NCBI GenBank assembly: GCA_035610835.1
Contig: CM069456.1
Location: forward strand, 32,595,359 to 32,659,358
Source of the DNA: Ophiura sarsii
Lineage: Eukaryota; Echinodermata; Ophiuroidea; Amphilepidida; Ophiuridae
Direction: 5' to 3'
Length of the DNA stretch: 64,000 nt
Part shown: piece by piece, positions 12,201 to 24,200 of the stretch
How positions within the stretch are numbered: position 1 is the stretch's first letter
How the letters are laid out: the number at the start of each line of letters is the position of its first letter
The notes under the pieces: generated by a model
Told to the model about the DNA's origin: nothing
The model's database searches: none
The model's input: only the letters and a program-made list of their open reading frames with translations
Translations under genes and position numbers: made by a program

Positions 12201-15200
12201 CTATTTGCATGGAAAATGTCTTTGTGCTTTCATAAAGCATGTGTGGTCCAGTGGATTTTCGTAGAGCATGTGTGGTCCAGTGGATCAGAAGCAAGTCTCA
12301 CGATCATAGGTTTGTGAGTTCGAGCCCCACTGCGGTCAACGTGTTTGTATCCTTGGGCAAGGTACTTAGTCTCAATTGTCTCGTGGTTTGGAAAGTCACG
12401 TAAAGCCGGTGGTCCCGTGTATTCAGACGCTTCACCCTGAACACGTTAAATAGTCACAGACCTTATCGTTAAGAGTAGGGGATCATCCCGGGCCTGTTAC
12501 TTGTGCATTTAAGGTAGTCACAGTCGTGGTACTGATAGGACCCTGCGCCATAATAGGCTGCAATCGTGGTTCTGACTATCCTAGGAATAAAAAATTGTAA
12601 AGCGCTTTGAGATGGATGTATGTAAAAAGAGCTATATAAATGCCGTGTATTATTATTATTATTATTATAAACCATGCTCTGTATTTTGATTAGGTATCAT
12701 GTGCAGTATACCTGGATAGAAAAATGCTATTTTTTTACTTTGGAAAAAGGGGTAATGGGCACTCCCCATCAAGTTTATAATCTGAAATCTTTTGAGACAA
12801 ACAATCTAATAAAATTATAGCCTTACACTGCAAATTATGAGCGTTTACTTTTGGACAAACTAAAAGTAAACTCAAAAGTAAACGCAATTCTACACACAAA
12901 ACTAAACGTGAAAGTAAACGCAAAACTAAAAGTTTCTGGCATTTTGCACCCAATTGACCTCAAAGCATGCTCCAAGTGAGTGAATATAATTACGGATGTT
13001 TCCACCATCTGTGATATAATGGGACAGTTATTGATTTGAGGCTGGGTGGAAAACAGCTTAGTTGTTTGGCTCTCATAAGTGTTTAGTATTGCGTTTACTT
13101 TTGAGTTTACTTTTAGTTTGTCCAAAAGTAAAAGCTCATAATTTGCAGTGTTATGATTATTCTTGGTCACCTAGGAGCTTGGATATAGAGTCGTAAAATA
13201 AAACAAACCCAACTTACTTTTACAAATCGTCGCTATTCTTTCAAAACCTTGTATGTTTTTCCGGCCCTTCAGCATGTATAAAGTAAAACTGCCAACGGGT
13301 ATGCATAGGAAGAGTTGCTTTATACATGTTCCGGGACAAGAGAACTTACACGGTTTTGATAGATGTGATTTTGTCACTTAAAAATGTTTAGAGCAGACCG
13401 GCTTAAGGTCATACATACATGTAGGAAGTAAAATACATGCTGAAGGGCTGGATGGAGATACAAGGTTTTGAAAGAATAGCGACGAAATGCTATATTTGTG
13501 TCCAACACCGATGAATTCATAAATCATGTGATTGCCAAATGTCAATAAATGGCATGAAACCGCCTGAATTGCTCGAGTCATTCCTTGTGACAAGTGAAAG
13601 TGCAAGCCTAGATCCAATGAGGCGCATGACGTGGCTATTTTTCAGCACCTGAAAATCTTGTGGTTACTCTTTCAACTCAGATGACGTTCTTATCTTTGAT
13701 CTAAAGAGAGGTGGTGCAAGAGAGACCACAATCAGGCAATCTGGGAGATAGAGCATGCATCACTGAATATGAAAGGTGCCCTCCACTTTCATCTGTCATG
13801 AGCATGGGACCAGGTAATTCAGGTGGTTCCAAGCAGGGGTATCAAGGTCCAAACATCGGGGGTCTTTGTTCCGCATGCAAAGAATCCAAACATGGGGGTG
13901 AAAATAAGCGAGTGTAGGCCTCAAGTCCAAAAGTTTGGGTCTGATCTCACCTCTGAGCTCTCAAAAAGTCCCAATAGGAGAGTGAAAATGTGTGAAAATG
14001 TAAATTTGGAGGGGTGTTTCACCCCCAATCGGGGGTTAATGCTACCCCTGGTTCTGAGCTGACTATCACATGGCCACTCGACAAGTTAGATACCCAATGA
14101 GGTGTAAAGATGTTTGGCGTAAGGTAGAACTTGCAAGTAAGATTCAAGTCTTGTTTAATTTTGACTACCATACTCTCTGTCATAGCCGCATATAGCTCTT
14201 TCCAATCCTTCAGCATGTCTTAAAGGAAATAGGCTTCTGCCGTTCTTCTTCTATCACAGATCGTGGAGACGATGCCCCATTCGGAAGAGGTAGGCAACTT
14301 CAGGGAGATCATGGGACCATTCTTTGAAGCCATGCAGGACAAAGGCAAACTGGTGAATGGAGATCTACCACATGGTCATGAAAATGGTGATGGTAAGAGC
14401 AGGCTTTTCATATAGAGTTTTAATTTTGTTCAAGCATATTTTGGGTAATTTTAGTTCAATTTCGTCTTTTGCAACATTCTTTCTCTCCCTTTTTGCCTGT
14501 ATGATAGTCATAGTCATAGTTGATCGAGTCACATACATTTGATCAAATTCATATGAGACCAACTATTTTATTCCTCATAAAGTGTTAAGCTGTATATTTA
14601 GATATATGGGCCAATAAACCAGATAAAAATTAAATAAAAACTCAAGATCTTTCAGATGAAATTTTCATTAGGGTACATATACTGGCGTGAAAATCAGAAT
14701 TTGGTCTGAAAAATCCTTTTTAGGTCGTCCGTAGGAAGAGACTTTATGGCAGCATCCTTCGTGTGTGTTGTCTGTGTGTGGTGGGGGTGGGGGGGGGGGT
14801 CATCTGAGGTCAAAATTTAGTACACACTTTTTGTATTGTCCATTTCTTTTCCATACAATGACCAATTGCAACCAAACCTCGATCATAGATGCAACATGAA
14901 AACCTTCATATGTTAATGAGGTCAAAGGTCACATACCAAGGTTAAAGGTCATCTGAGGTTAAGATGTAAAATTGGCTGCATATGTAAAATTGATTACATG
15001 CATTTAAACAGATGAAGTACAATTGCAACCAAACTACCCATATAAACGGACGACCTATTTGGGACCGCTGTCCCTATTTTTATTGATTTGTGTTTGTGGT
15101 TTATCGGCCCATATCTCCAAATATGTACGGGCGACTTTGTCATCTATGGTCACATATTGAATACAACAATCCACATGTTAATTTCCAGCTGTTGGTCCTC

Positions 15201-18200
15201 ATCTCTGGAACAATAATACATGTACACTTTATAGTCTATTTCACTTCCTTGAGACGGTGACATGACTGACTGCAGAAAACACATATGCGCGTTGCATGCA
15301 AACAAAGGATTCATGCGCAATTGTTGCGCCTGTACAGTTGCGTCAAGAGGAAGTGACATAGAATATAATACATGTACATATTTGAAAGTGTCATTCATCA
15401 AACCAGTTTCCATTGATACAGGGTGAGTCAAAAACTGCAATAATGAAAAGAAGCCATTTTGTTTTCAAAACCAGGTTGACGTTTGAAACATTTGAAAGTT
15501 GCAGGAATGATATAGTTGTTTGTGTGAAAAAAATGAAGTCAACACATTTTCTGTTTGTTTTTGGTGAATCTTTTTACTGCACAAAGTTAGTAACAACGAC
15601 ATACATCCTTCTTGCAACGTTAAACATTTTCAAACTTCCCCTTGGTTTTGAAAACAAAATGGCTTCTTTCCATTATTGCAATGTTTTTTACTCACCCTGT
15701 ACAATATTCTAATTTTTTTGTTTCTTAATTTATATCTGTTCACAGATGGTCTGTCAGAAGACAGTGGTCGAGGTGAAGATGATACTGAACTGGCCACTCA
15801 GGCTGTTTCTACACGGGTTGTGACGGTGGATATGCAGTCATTAGCTACCAAGACTGGCAAAGATGTTGGACCATCGGGAGGTAATGATAGCCTTGGTAGT
15901 ACAGGTTTGGTGGCTAGAGGTGGGGGTAGGGAGAGGGAACAGAGTTAGGCCTATACTTTGCTAGCAGTCCAGACTATAGTGGATATGCAGTCATTAGCTA
16001 CCAAGACTGGCAAAGATGTTGGACCATCAGGAGGTAATGATAGCCTTGGTAGAACAGGTTTGGTGGCTAGAGGTGGGGGTAGAGAGAGGGTATAGAGTTA
16101 GGATTATACATTGCTGGCAACCCAGGTTATATCTATACGGATTGTGATAAAAGATAGACATGAACTCTCAACTCTGGCTAAATCTAGTAGTGAAGATGGA
16201 TGTTGCATAGCTATACTTAGCTCATCTTCCTCTGCGCAGTGATGTAAGAGTACTGCAGTGATCGATGCAGCATTAACATGCATGTGTCCGTTTCCCTTGT
16301 TGATTGCTTGGGTACTTGCGCCAGCCCATTACAATAAGACGAAGAATTTGTTTTGTTGTGTTGCCCTCAAGTGCCAAAAATCTTGAAGTCGGGTCGGACG
16401 GTCGATTTTCCTTTCTTTTCTTTTTTTTTTCCTTTTTTTTTACTGAGATATATTACTGAAAAACTGTGGTTCATGACAAGACAAAATTGGTTAATGTAAA
16501 TTTGACTAATATTTCTAGTGTGATAATAGTTTAAAAGCAATCTATTCAAGCAAACTTATACATTTCAAGCAGAAAATAGTAATATTTTGGTAAACTGGGT
16601 AAAATTTAAATCTTTAAAAATAAAAATAAATGCAACTGTGATTTTTAGGATTTTAGGGTCAGTCGCTGAAGGCAGCACAACAATTATTTTTGTTGGCCTA
16701 ATGTTGGATCATTGGAATCTGCTAGAGTTTGGATAAACAAAATATAGTAAGATTGGCTAAGATGTTTATTTATTTTTATTATTTATTTGGGCCCTACGAA
16801 CCTGGATAACCCAATATAGCCTTGTAGAAGCTCATTTCCATTGGGGTCCATTAGATTTGTGCACAGATACAGACCGGGATGATCCCCTACTCTTTACGAA
16901 AGAGTCAGTAACCTTTAACGTGCTCGGGTATTGCTCTTCCGATGCAAGGGACCACCATTTCTATGTGTCTTCCGATCCACGAGGCAATTGAGACTAAGTA
17001 CCTTGCCCAAGGATACAAACATGTTGGCCAAGTACCTTGCCCAAGGATACAAACATGTTGGCCATAGCGTGGCTAGAACTCACAACCTTTGTATTATGAA
17101 TCCTGCGTGCTATCCACTTGACCTCACACGCTCTCACATGTTGGACCATCAGGTTGACATTTTTGATTCAGCAAATCTTTTAGGAGGACGGATTTCACAG
17201 AAATACTAAGCTGGGCAATTATATCCTCACCCCTTTACAGATACCCCAAACGAATCGCACCCTATCCTAGTGAATCCCGGGGATCTATCCAACGGTACAC
17301 ACGACAGCAGCAACGACACACACAGTAGTGGTGACGATACTCATGATAGGAGTAACAGCACGCATGAGAACAATAATGACACGCACGAAAGCAGTAAGGA
17401 CACGCAAGAAAGTAGTAAGGACACGCACGAAAGTAGTAGGGACACGCACGAAAGCAGTAAGGACACTCACGAGGACAGCAGAAGCGATTCAGAGGAGAGC
17501 GAATCAGGCAGTGAAGTGTTCTGTGACTCTATGGACCAACCAGTCGTTGAAAAGGTCAGTGTGGCATTTATAACATACAAGGATGCAACAGGGGTAGAAT
17601 TTCGTGGATTCTCGGATCCATGGATTCTCGCCAATTTTGAGAATCCATGGATTATTGCGAAATTAATGAAAATAATATCAAGAATAAGGCTATAAGCTTG
17701 CACAACTCCAAATTCGGCATGTTTGTTGACTACGGGTCAAATACCAATCATCTAAGGTCCTGTTTTGGGTTTAAAAGAGAAAAAAAGAAGAAAAAAGTTT
17801 TGGTTTTTTTTGCGCGCGAATCCACCTGGATTCGCGCGGCAGTGATTTTGCGCGAATCTTTACGAGAATCGATTCGCGGATTCGCGGCGAAATTCTACCC
17901 CTGATGCAAGACTTCCTGAAATGAGGCAACCCTATAACCAGCCAGGCTTTTTGTTTTGCATTTTGTGCGGAAACCGGGGGAGGGGGACCAAAAAAGTTGT
18001 TTTTTGCCCAACAAATGGCCACAAAAAACAAAATCTAAATCGTTTGGCTTGTTGAACTTGCAATTATGTATTCATTTTTACATTGAACTGTACTTTAATA
18101 TAACAGGGAAGATACTTTACAAGCATAGTCACACCGCCAGACCTAGAGTCGCACCACACCAGGGCACCACAATATACTTTGCCCTTGCTTTAGTAGAGTC

Positions 18201-21200
18201 ATTATCTTGGATTCCGTGACCATTTTCTTCCTACCTTAGTTTCTTAGTGAATTTGTCAACTAGAACCATTTTAAAGGAAAATGAGCTCCCATGCATTTCT
18301 CAAAAGTGACGGGAACATTCTTTTATAGCGCAAATTCCAAAATGGCCGCCATACAGGGGCCCCAAAATTCAAATGGCTTTAATTAAGCTAAAAAGCACAC
18401 CAAATTGTTCGGCTGAGCACAAGGATTCCAAAAAAGTATAGTTTGCCCTACTTCCGATGTTTGGTTAACGAGTTATCAGGTAAAACGTAAAAAGGTCGTT
18501 GACCTTTGCATATGGGGTCAAAATTTAAACTTGCTCCGATTTGGAAAAACAATATCTCATATTGTTCGTATGATCACAAGGATTCCAGAAATAGGGGTTT
18601 TTTTTACTACCGGGAATATTTTGTGTCGGTGAAAAGGTCAAGGTATACTGACCTATATAGGAACTGACCTTTTGACCCCTTTATTAGGTACAACATACAC
18701 TCTAGGTGGTAAAAACTATCATTTCTGGAATCCTTGCAATCAGACGAACAATTTGAGATATCATTTTTCAAAATCGGAGCAAGTTTAAATTTTGACCCCA
18801 TATGCAAAGGTCAACGACCTTTTTACGTTTTACCTGATAACTCGTTAACCAAACATCGGAAGTAGGGCAAACTATACTTTTTGGGAATCCTTGTGCTCAG
18901 CCGAACAATATGGTGTGCTTTTTAGCTTAATTAAAGCCATTTGATTTTTTGAGCCCCTGTATGGCGGCCATTTTGGAATTTGCACTATAAAAGAATGTTC
19001 CCGTCACTTTTGAGAAATGCATGGGAGCTCATTTTCTTTTAAAATGGTTCTAGTTGACAAATTCACTAAGAAACTAAGGTAGGAAGAAAATGGTCACGGA
19101 ATCCAAGATAATGACTCTACTACTTTGTTGTGCATAGAGTAGACCATAGGTGCATACAGCACATGCAGCAGTTTGTCATGGCAATTGGCAATGTTCATTT
19201 ACCTCTCTTTCTTGTTTGCAGCAATAAGAATGTCCCCCAGAATGGCTAAGTGGTATATGTGCATTCAGGTTCATCGGTGTATGGTACGGTATTACTGTGG
19301 CCTTAGTGTCATTGCAGGGGCACGCCTTTTGTCAAACGGGCGCCGGGCAATTTTTACCCTGGTGATAGACTTTTAGCGCCTGGTGAGACCAAAAATTGGG
19401 ATCAGGATTTGAAATATATGCTAAGCAGAGCTGTCAAACTGGCCCTAAGGGAAAGCTAAAGGGAAGAAAACAGTAAGCCTTGTGAAAATGTGATAGCCAA
19501 CTGCAGGAGAAAATAAATGATTCTTGCAAAACTCATTGCCAGAATCCAGATTGTTCCAGTCCCTGACAAAATTGCGAGAATCCATGCACTGGCGCAAATT
19601 TCTTCAATTTTGGAGATGGCTCCTTCCTATCCCTGAAAAAGTGGCTCCTGGTCTTCTCCAAAATGAGGACCAGAAGCCGCTTTTTCAAGAGATTCGGTTC
19701 CTGGTCCATTTTGACTTAACAAAATGCTTGTGCTATAACAGGGGGAGGAAATTACAGGAGCTATCATTTCCCGCATTATACTTGTCTGTTATATCAATAA
19801 TAATAATAATATTGAATGTCTTATTTTCGGGTGATACAAGAATATATTGCACTCGCTATAAAAAATATTGCACTCGTCTCCGACTTGTGCACTATTTTTA
19901 TACAAAGCCATTCAATATTATTTAACTATTTTCTGACAATTAAAATGTGCCTTTCCATTTTGCATACTTGAGAATGGGGGTTGACTTTGTGTGCGCTGTA
20001 GGGCGTTGTTTTCATGGTTGTGTATGATATTCATTGGTGTAGTCAGGCGGTGGGGGCGGGGCAAAAAAGGAAAATGGAGAAGGGGACAAAAGGAAGGAAG
20101 AAGAAACACACATTAAACAGAGAGATTAGAGTTTTTTTTGTTTCATCTTAAATTCCTTAATATCATTTATAACTCCAATGTTTTGATCTGTATGTGTACT
20201 TCATCCCAGGAAGTGATAACAACACTACCTTTAAGGGGGCTGTCAAGTGTCGTTTTATGAATTTGTCAAGCACTGTAACTTTCAAACTATTTATGTGTTG
20301 TACATAAAAGGGGGAGCGAGGTGGCGCAGTCGGTTAGAGCGTCGTACACTGCTGTGCACCGTAGTTCTGTTGGTGGATCGTTTATGAGTGAGAGTTCAAA
20401 AACGATACACCAACACAGCCTCGTCCCCCATGCCTCCTTCAGACCGTGCAGACTGAAGGTGGCATGTTTCATGGCGCATCGTGCTTCGGAAGGTACGTAG
20501 AAATGTTGGTCCCGTGTATCGGAAGAGCTATCCCCGAGCACGTTAAAAGGTCACAGACTCCTTCGTAAAGAGTAGGGGATCATCCCGGTCTGTGTCTGTA
20601 CATCAGTTCTAGGTCATGACAGGAGCGTCCGTATTCGTACACGCGGCCAGGGATAAAGCTTGTACAAGCCTGTACAAGCTGAACTAATCCTGTCACCACC
20701 ACGCACAAGGACCATCTGATCCTGCGTGCCGTGGACACGAGAAGAAGAAGACATAAAAGTATACACTTTTTTGAATGAAATGAGTCGTATCAAAAATCGT
20801 GATTTTTATATTTTTGCCCAAAAATGCCTCTTTTTTGCCTAAATTTTACAAACAACCTAACAAAATAATTTTTAGGTAAAAAATTCTAAAATTTTACAGA
20901 AAGCATCTTAATTCAATTATCTAGGAAGTGGTTTTTTTTTTTTGCCTTTAAAATTTTTATTTTTGAAATTATTGACCAAAAAGTGCTAAAAATGTGAATT
21001 TTGGGATAAAATCTCTCAAAATTCACTTTTTTAGCACTTTTTGGTCAATAATTTCAAAAATAAAAATTTTTAAATTTTTATTTTTGAAAAAAAAAAACAC
21101 TTCCTAGATAATTGAATTAAGATGCTTTCTGTAAAATTTTAGAATTTTTTACCTTAAAATTATTTTGTTAGGTTGTTTGTAAAATTTAGGCAAAAAAGAG

Positions 21201-24200
21201 GCATTTTTGGGCAAAAATATAAAAATCACGATTTTTGATACGAAAAATGGATTCCCTGACTCATTTCATTCAAAAAAGTGTATACTTTTATGTACAACAC
21301 ATAAATAGTTTGAAAGTTACAGTGCTTGACAAATTCATAAAACGACACTTGACAGCCCCCTTAAGTACAAAGTACAGTATCTCAACTTTGGAAGATTGGT
21401 AAGCATAAAAAATACAATTTCATTATGCCTTTAACCACTAAATTGAAGGAAAAAAATCAGATTTTCCACACAAAACCCCTATTTTTACACAATAAAGGCC
21501 TGTTTTTGTTTTGTTTTAACTAATTATTAGTTAATAGGTTTGATTTTAATAGTTTTAAACATCAGAAAATGGCAATATCAAAGTATATGGAATGTTTCAA
21601 GTTCATACTACAATCTACGGCAAAGCAGTTCAAAATGCATATATATACATTTCTACATTGTGTTACTTTTGGACTTTTGTCGTTATCTTAACTAATTTCT
21701 CCTTTGGAACCTCTATAGACCATTTCAAATCCGAAAACTTTTATGCTAGTTTTCAATATATCATTTATCCATAATTCAACATTTTGCCAAAACCTCATTA
21801 TAATTCGGCATTGCAATGGCGGATCCAGGATCAAAATTTACGGGGGGGGGGGGGGGGGGGGGGGGGGAGGGGCTGACCAAGGTTTTTTTTAATTGGTACC
21901 CACAAAAAATCGTAAAAGGTCCCCATTTTTTTTGCCGTCAGCTCGTGAAATTCTGCTAAGTGGAGGTGGGGGGTAGGCATGTGGTTGTCCCACAACCGGC
22001 AAAAAAATTGCATGGTACAAGTGGCAAATGTACCGACAGAACCTACCTATGCCTCTGAAAAATGTAAAGTGGTACACAAAAAAGGTATATTGTCAAATTT
22101 TACGGGGGCGCCCCCCCCCCCCCCCCCCCCCCTGTATCCGCCACTGCATTGCCAAAACATATTTTCAATATTTTCTTTCTCTTATCACAAATGGCACTTG
22201 ACAAATGATAAAGAAGTCTTGTAATAATAATAATAATAAGGCGTTTGTTAAGCGCCCTATGGCAGTAAACTGTCCTCAAAGCGCTTTACAAAAATACATA
22301 AAACAACAGTATGGGGGGGGGGGAGATACAAATGGAAAATACTATAACAAAACCTTAAAAACTACAAGTATGCAATACATATTACACATTATAAAAGCAC
22401 GCAGTAATATAAAACATAAAAATGTAGTGTTCCAGTCCAGCTGGTGTAGACACATAAATCTATAAAAAGTCCGCGTATGTACACACTGCATGCAAATATT
22501 ATTACAATCAAACAAAAATAAACTCTCATGTCAAATGGACATTAACATGTTGGTTTTGTTAACAAACCAATCCATGAGTTTGAGTCTTTGGTTGGAAACC
22601 TGATCAGAAAGATCAGAAATATGACTTTTTATGAATTTGACTTGTCAAATTGTCCCACATTAACATCTGTACCTTTATCTCCTGCCGCATTGTGTCTCAT
22701 TTTGGGTCACTTATTAGGTGAAAATGTACATATCATGTTGTTCTAGCCATATCTAGTTTTTAAAGAGGGTCTTCATTGTATGCTTTCGAAAATCAGTGGA
22801 TGAACAGAACAGTATTATGGGGTTTCCTAGGTGATTCAACTGAGCTATTATAAATATCGATGTACGTTGGATGAACGAGAAAGGCACATTGTTTTTCAGG
22901 ACCAGAACCCCGAAGCCAACTTTGGAAATTTGACACAGAAAGCAAAGTGTAATGATCAACACGCCCGTACGTAGCGTCGCCAAGTCGTAGCGTTTGAAGG
23001 GAACACGTCCCGAATGAAGGGTGTGAGAGAGTTCAGCGGCCCGTCTGCACGTCAGTACCACGATCAGCGTGTAGGTTACGCTAAGGATTAGGAAGATCAG
23101 CAGATTTATAGAGATCATTATCTGTACCCCGTATAGTTGAGATTTGCCTGAAGTTAGGTCAGATACGTTCTGACTTATAGTGAAATATATGCTGAGTAAC
23201 AGCGTGGCGATTGTGTGGCAGATGATCATCGTAGTGAGTGTGCACTTGGATAGTCGCCAACGAGAGAGAGAATTTCGTGAAGTGATCACAGTTCGTATGA
23301 CCGCCATTTCAATTATAATCATATTGGAATTCAACTTTGTGAAGAACTGGATGGCCCCTGGCGATGTAGAAAGTTATGTCATCCAGTGTGCCACTCACCA
23401 AACAGGTGTGAATGTGGTACAGATTTAAAACTAACATCATGCACGATAACAAGTCGATTACCGCCAGATTAACCACCAAAATGTTAAACGGGTTACTTCG
23501 CAGACAGCGATATCGAAGTATAACAACTACCGTAATGGCGTTGAAGATGGTGCCCAAAATGCACATTAACAAGTAGGCGGTAGATGCAGCATAGGCCAGG
23601 TATCTCTCCAGACCAAAGACTGTGGAGTTTGTCTGATTATCTAAACAATGCATGGTTTATCAGTGTCTGTCCAGATGAACAATCACACAGACGTTTCGTA
23701 GAGATTCAGTGCCAGTAATAATGGCATGTCGTGACAACAGCATCAGTTCAACATAACCCTCCACAAAACAGCAACTTGAAAGGGTTGAATGTATCCTACA
23801 GAACACTTGTTGCACTGCTAGTTATTGTTGTATTGGTGCATTAAGATTGCACTGCTAGTTATAGTTATTGTTTGACTGGTGCATGAAAGACAGCTCAGAC
23901 TTCTGAGCATCGGAGTCCACTGCCCACTCCTGCCAGACTGAACGAAACTATCTAAGACTGAATACTAGAATTGCTGTGATTCCTGTTAGTTACAGGACCA
24001 AACACTGAAAACATCGGTCTTGATGATTTCACTGTTGGATGTCTGCTTCCTCGATACCAAGTAACGCAGATCAGTTCATTCACACTTAAGTCTCTGCATC
24101 AAATATCACGCTGCTGCTTTGTGATGTAGTAGGCCAACAATATGACTGCAGTTGCATATCCGCGAAAGATATACCTCATTTGATATTCAAATCAAGTGAA

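Noticed and set aside
17285..17470. Minus-strand frame with a Val/Thr/Ala-rich hydrophobic sequence
   Set aside because: It is the complement of the coding 21 nt repeat in the ACBD5 exon.
20311..20385. Possible tRNA gene from a good A-box
   Set aside because: The B-box is poor and the cloverleaf is not evident. The stretch is the head of a SINE with target duplications.
21831..22224. Proline-rich frames near 22 kb
   Set aside because: They are artefacts of G and C runs inside a foldback element.
23180..23428. Plus-strand frames overlapping each receptor (also at 30452, 41270 and 44820)
   Set aside because: They are antisense shadows of the conserved receptor coding sequence.
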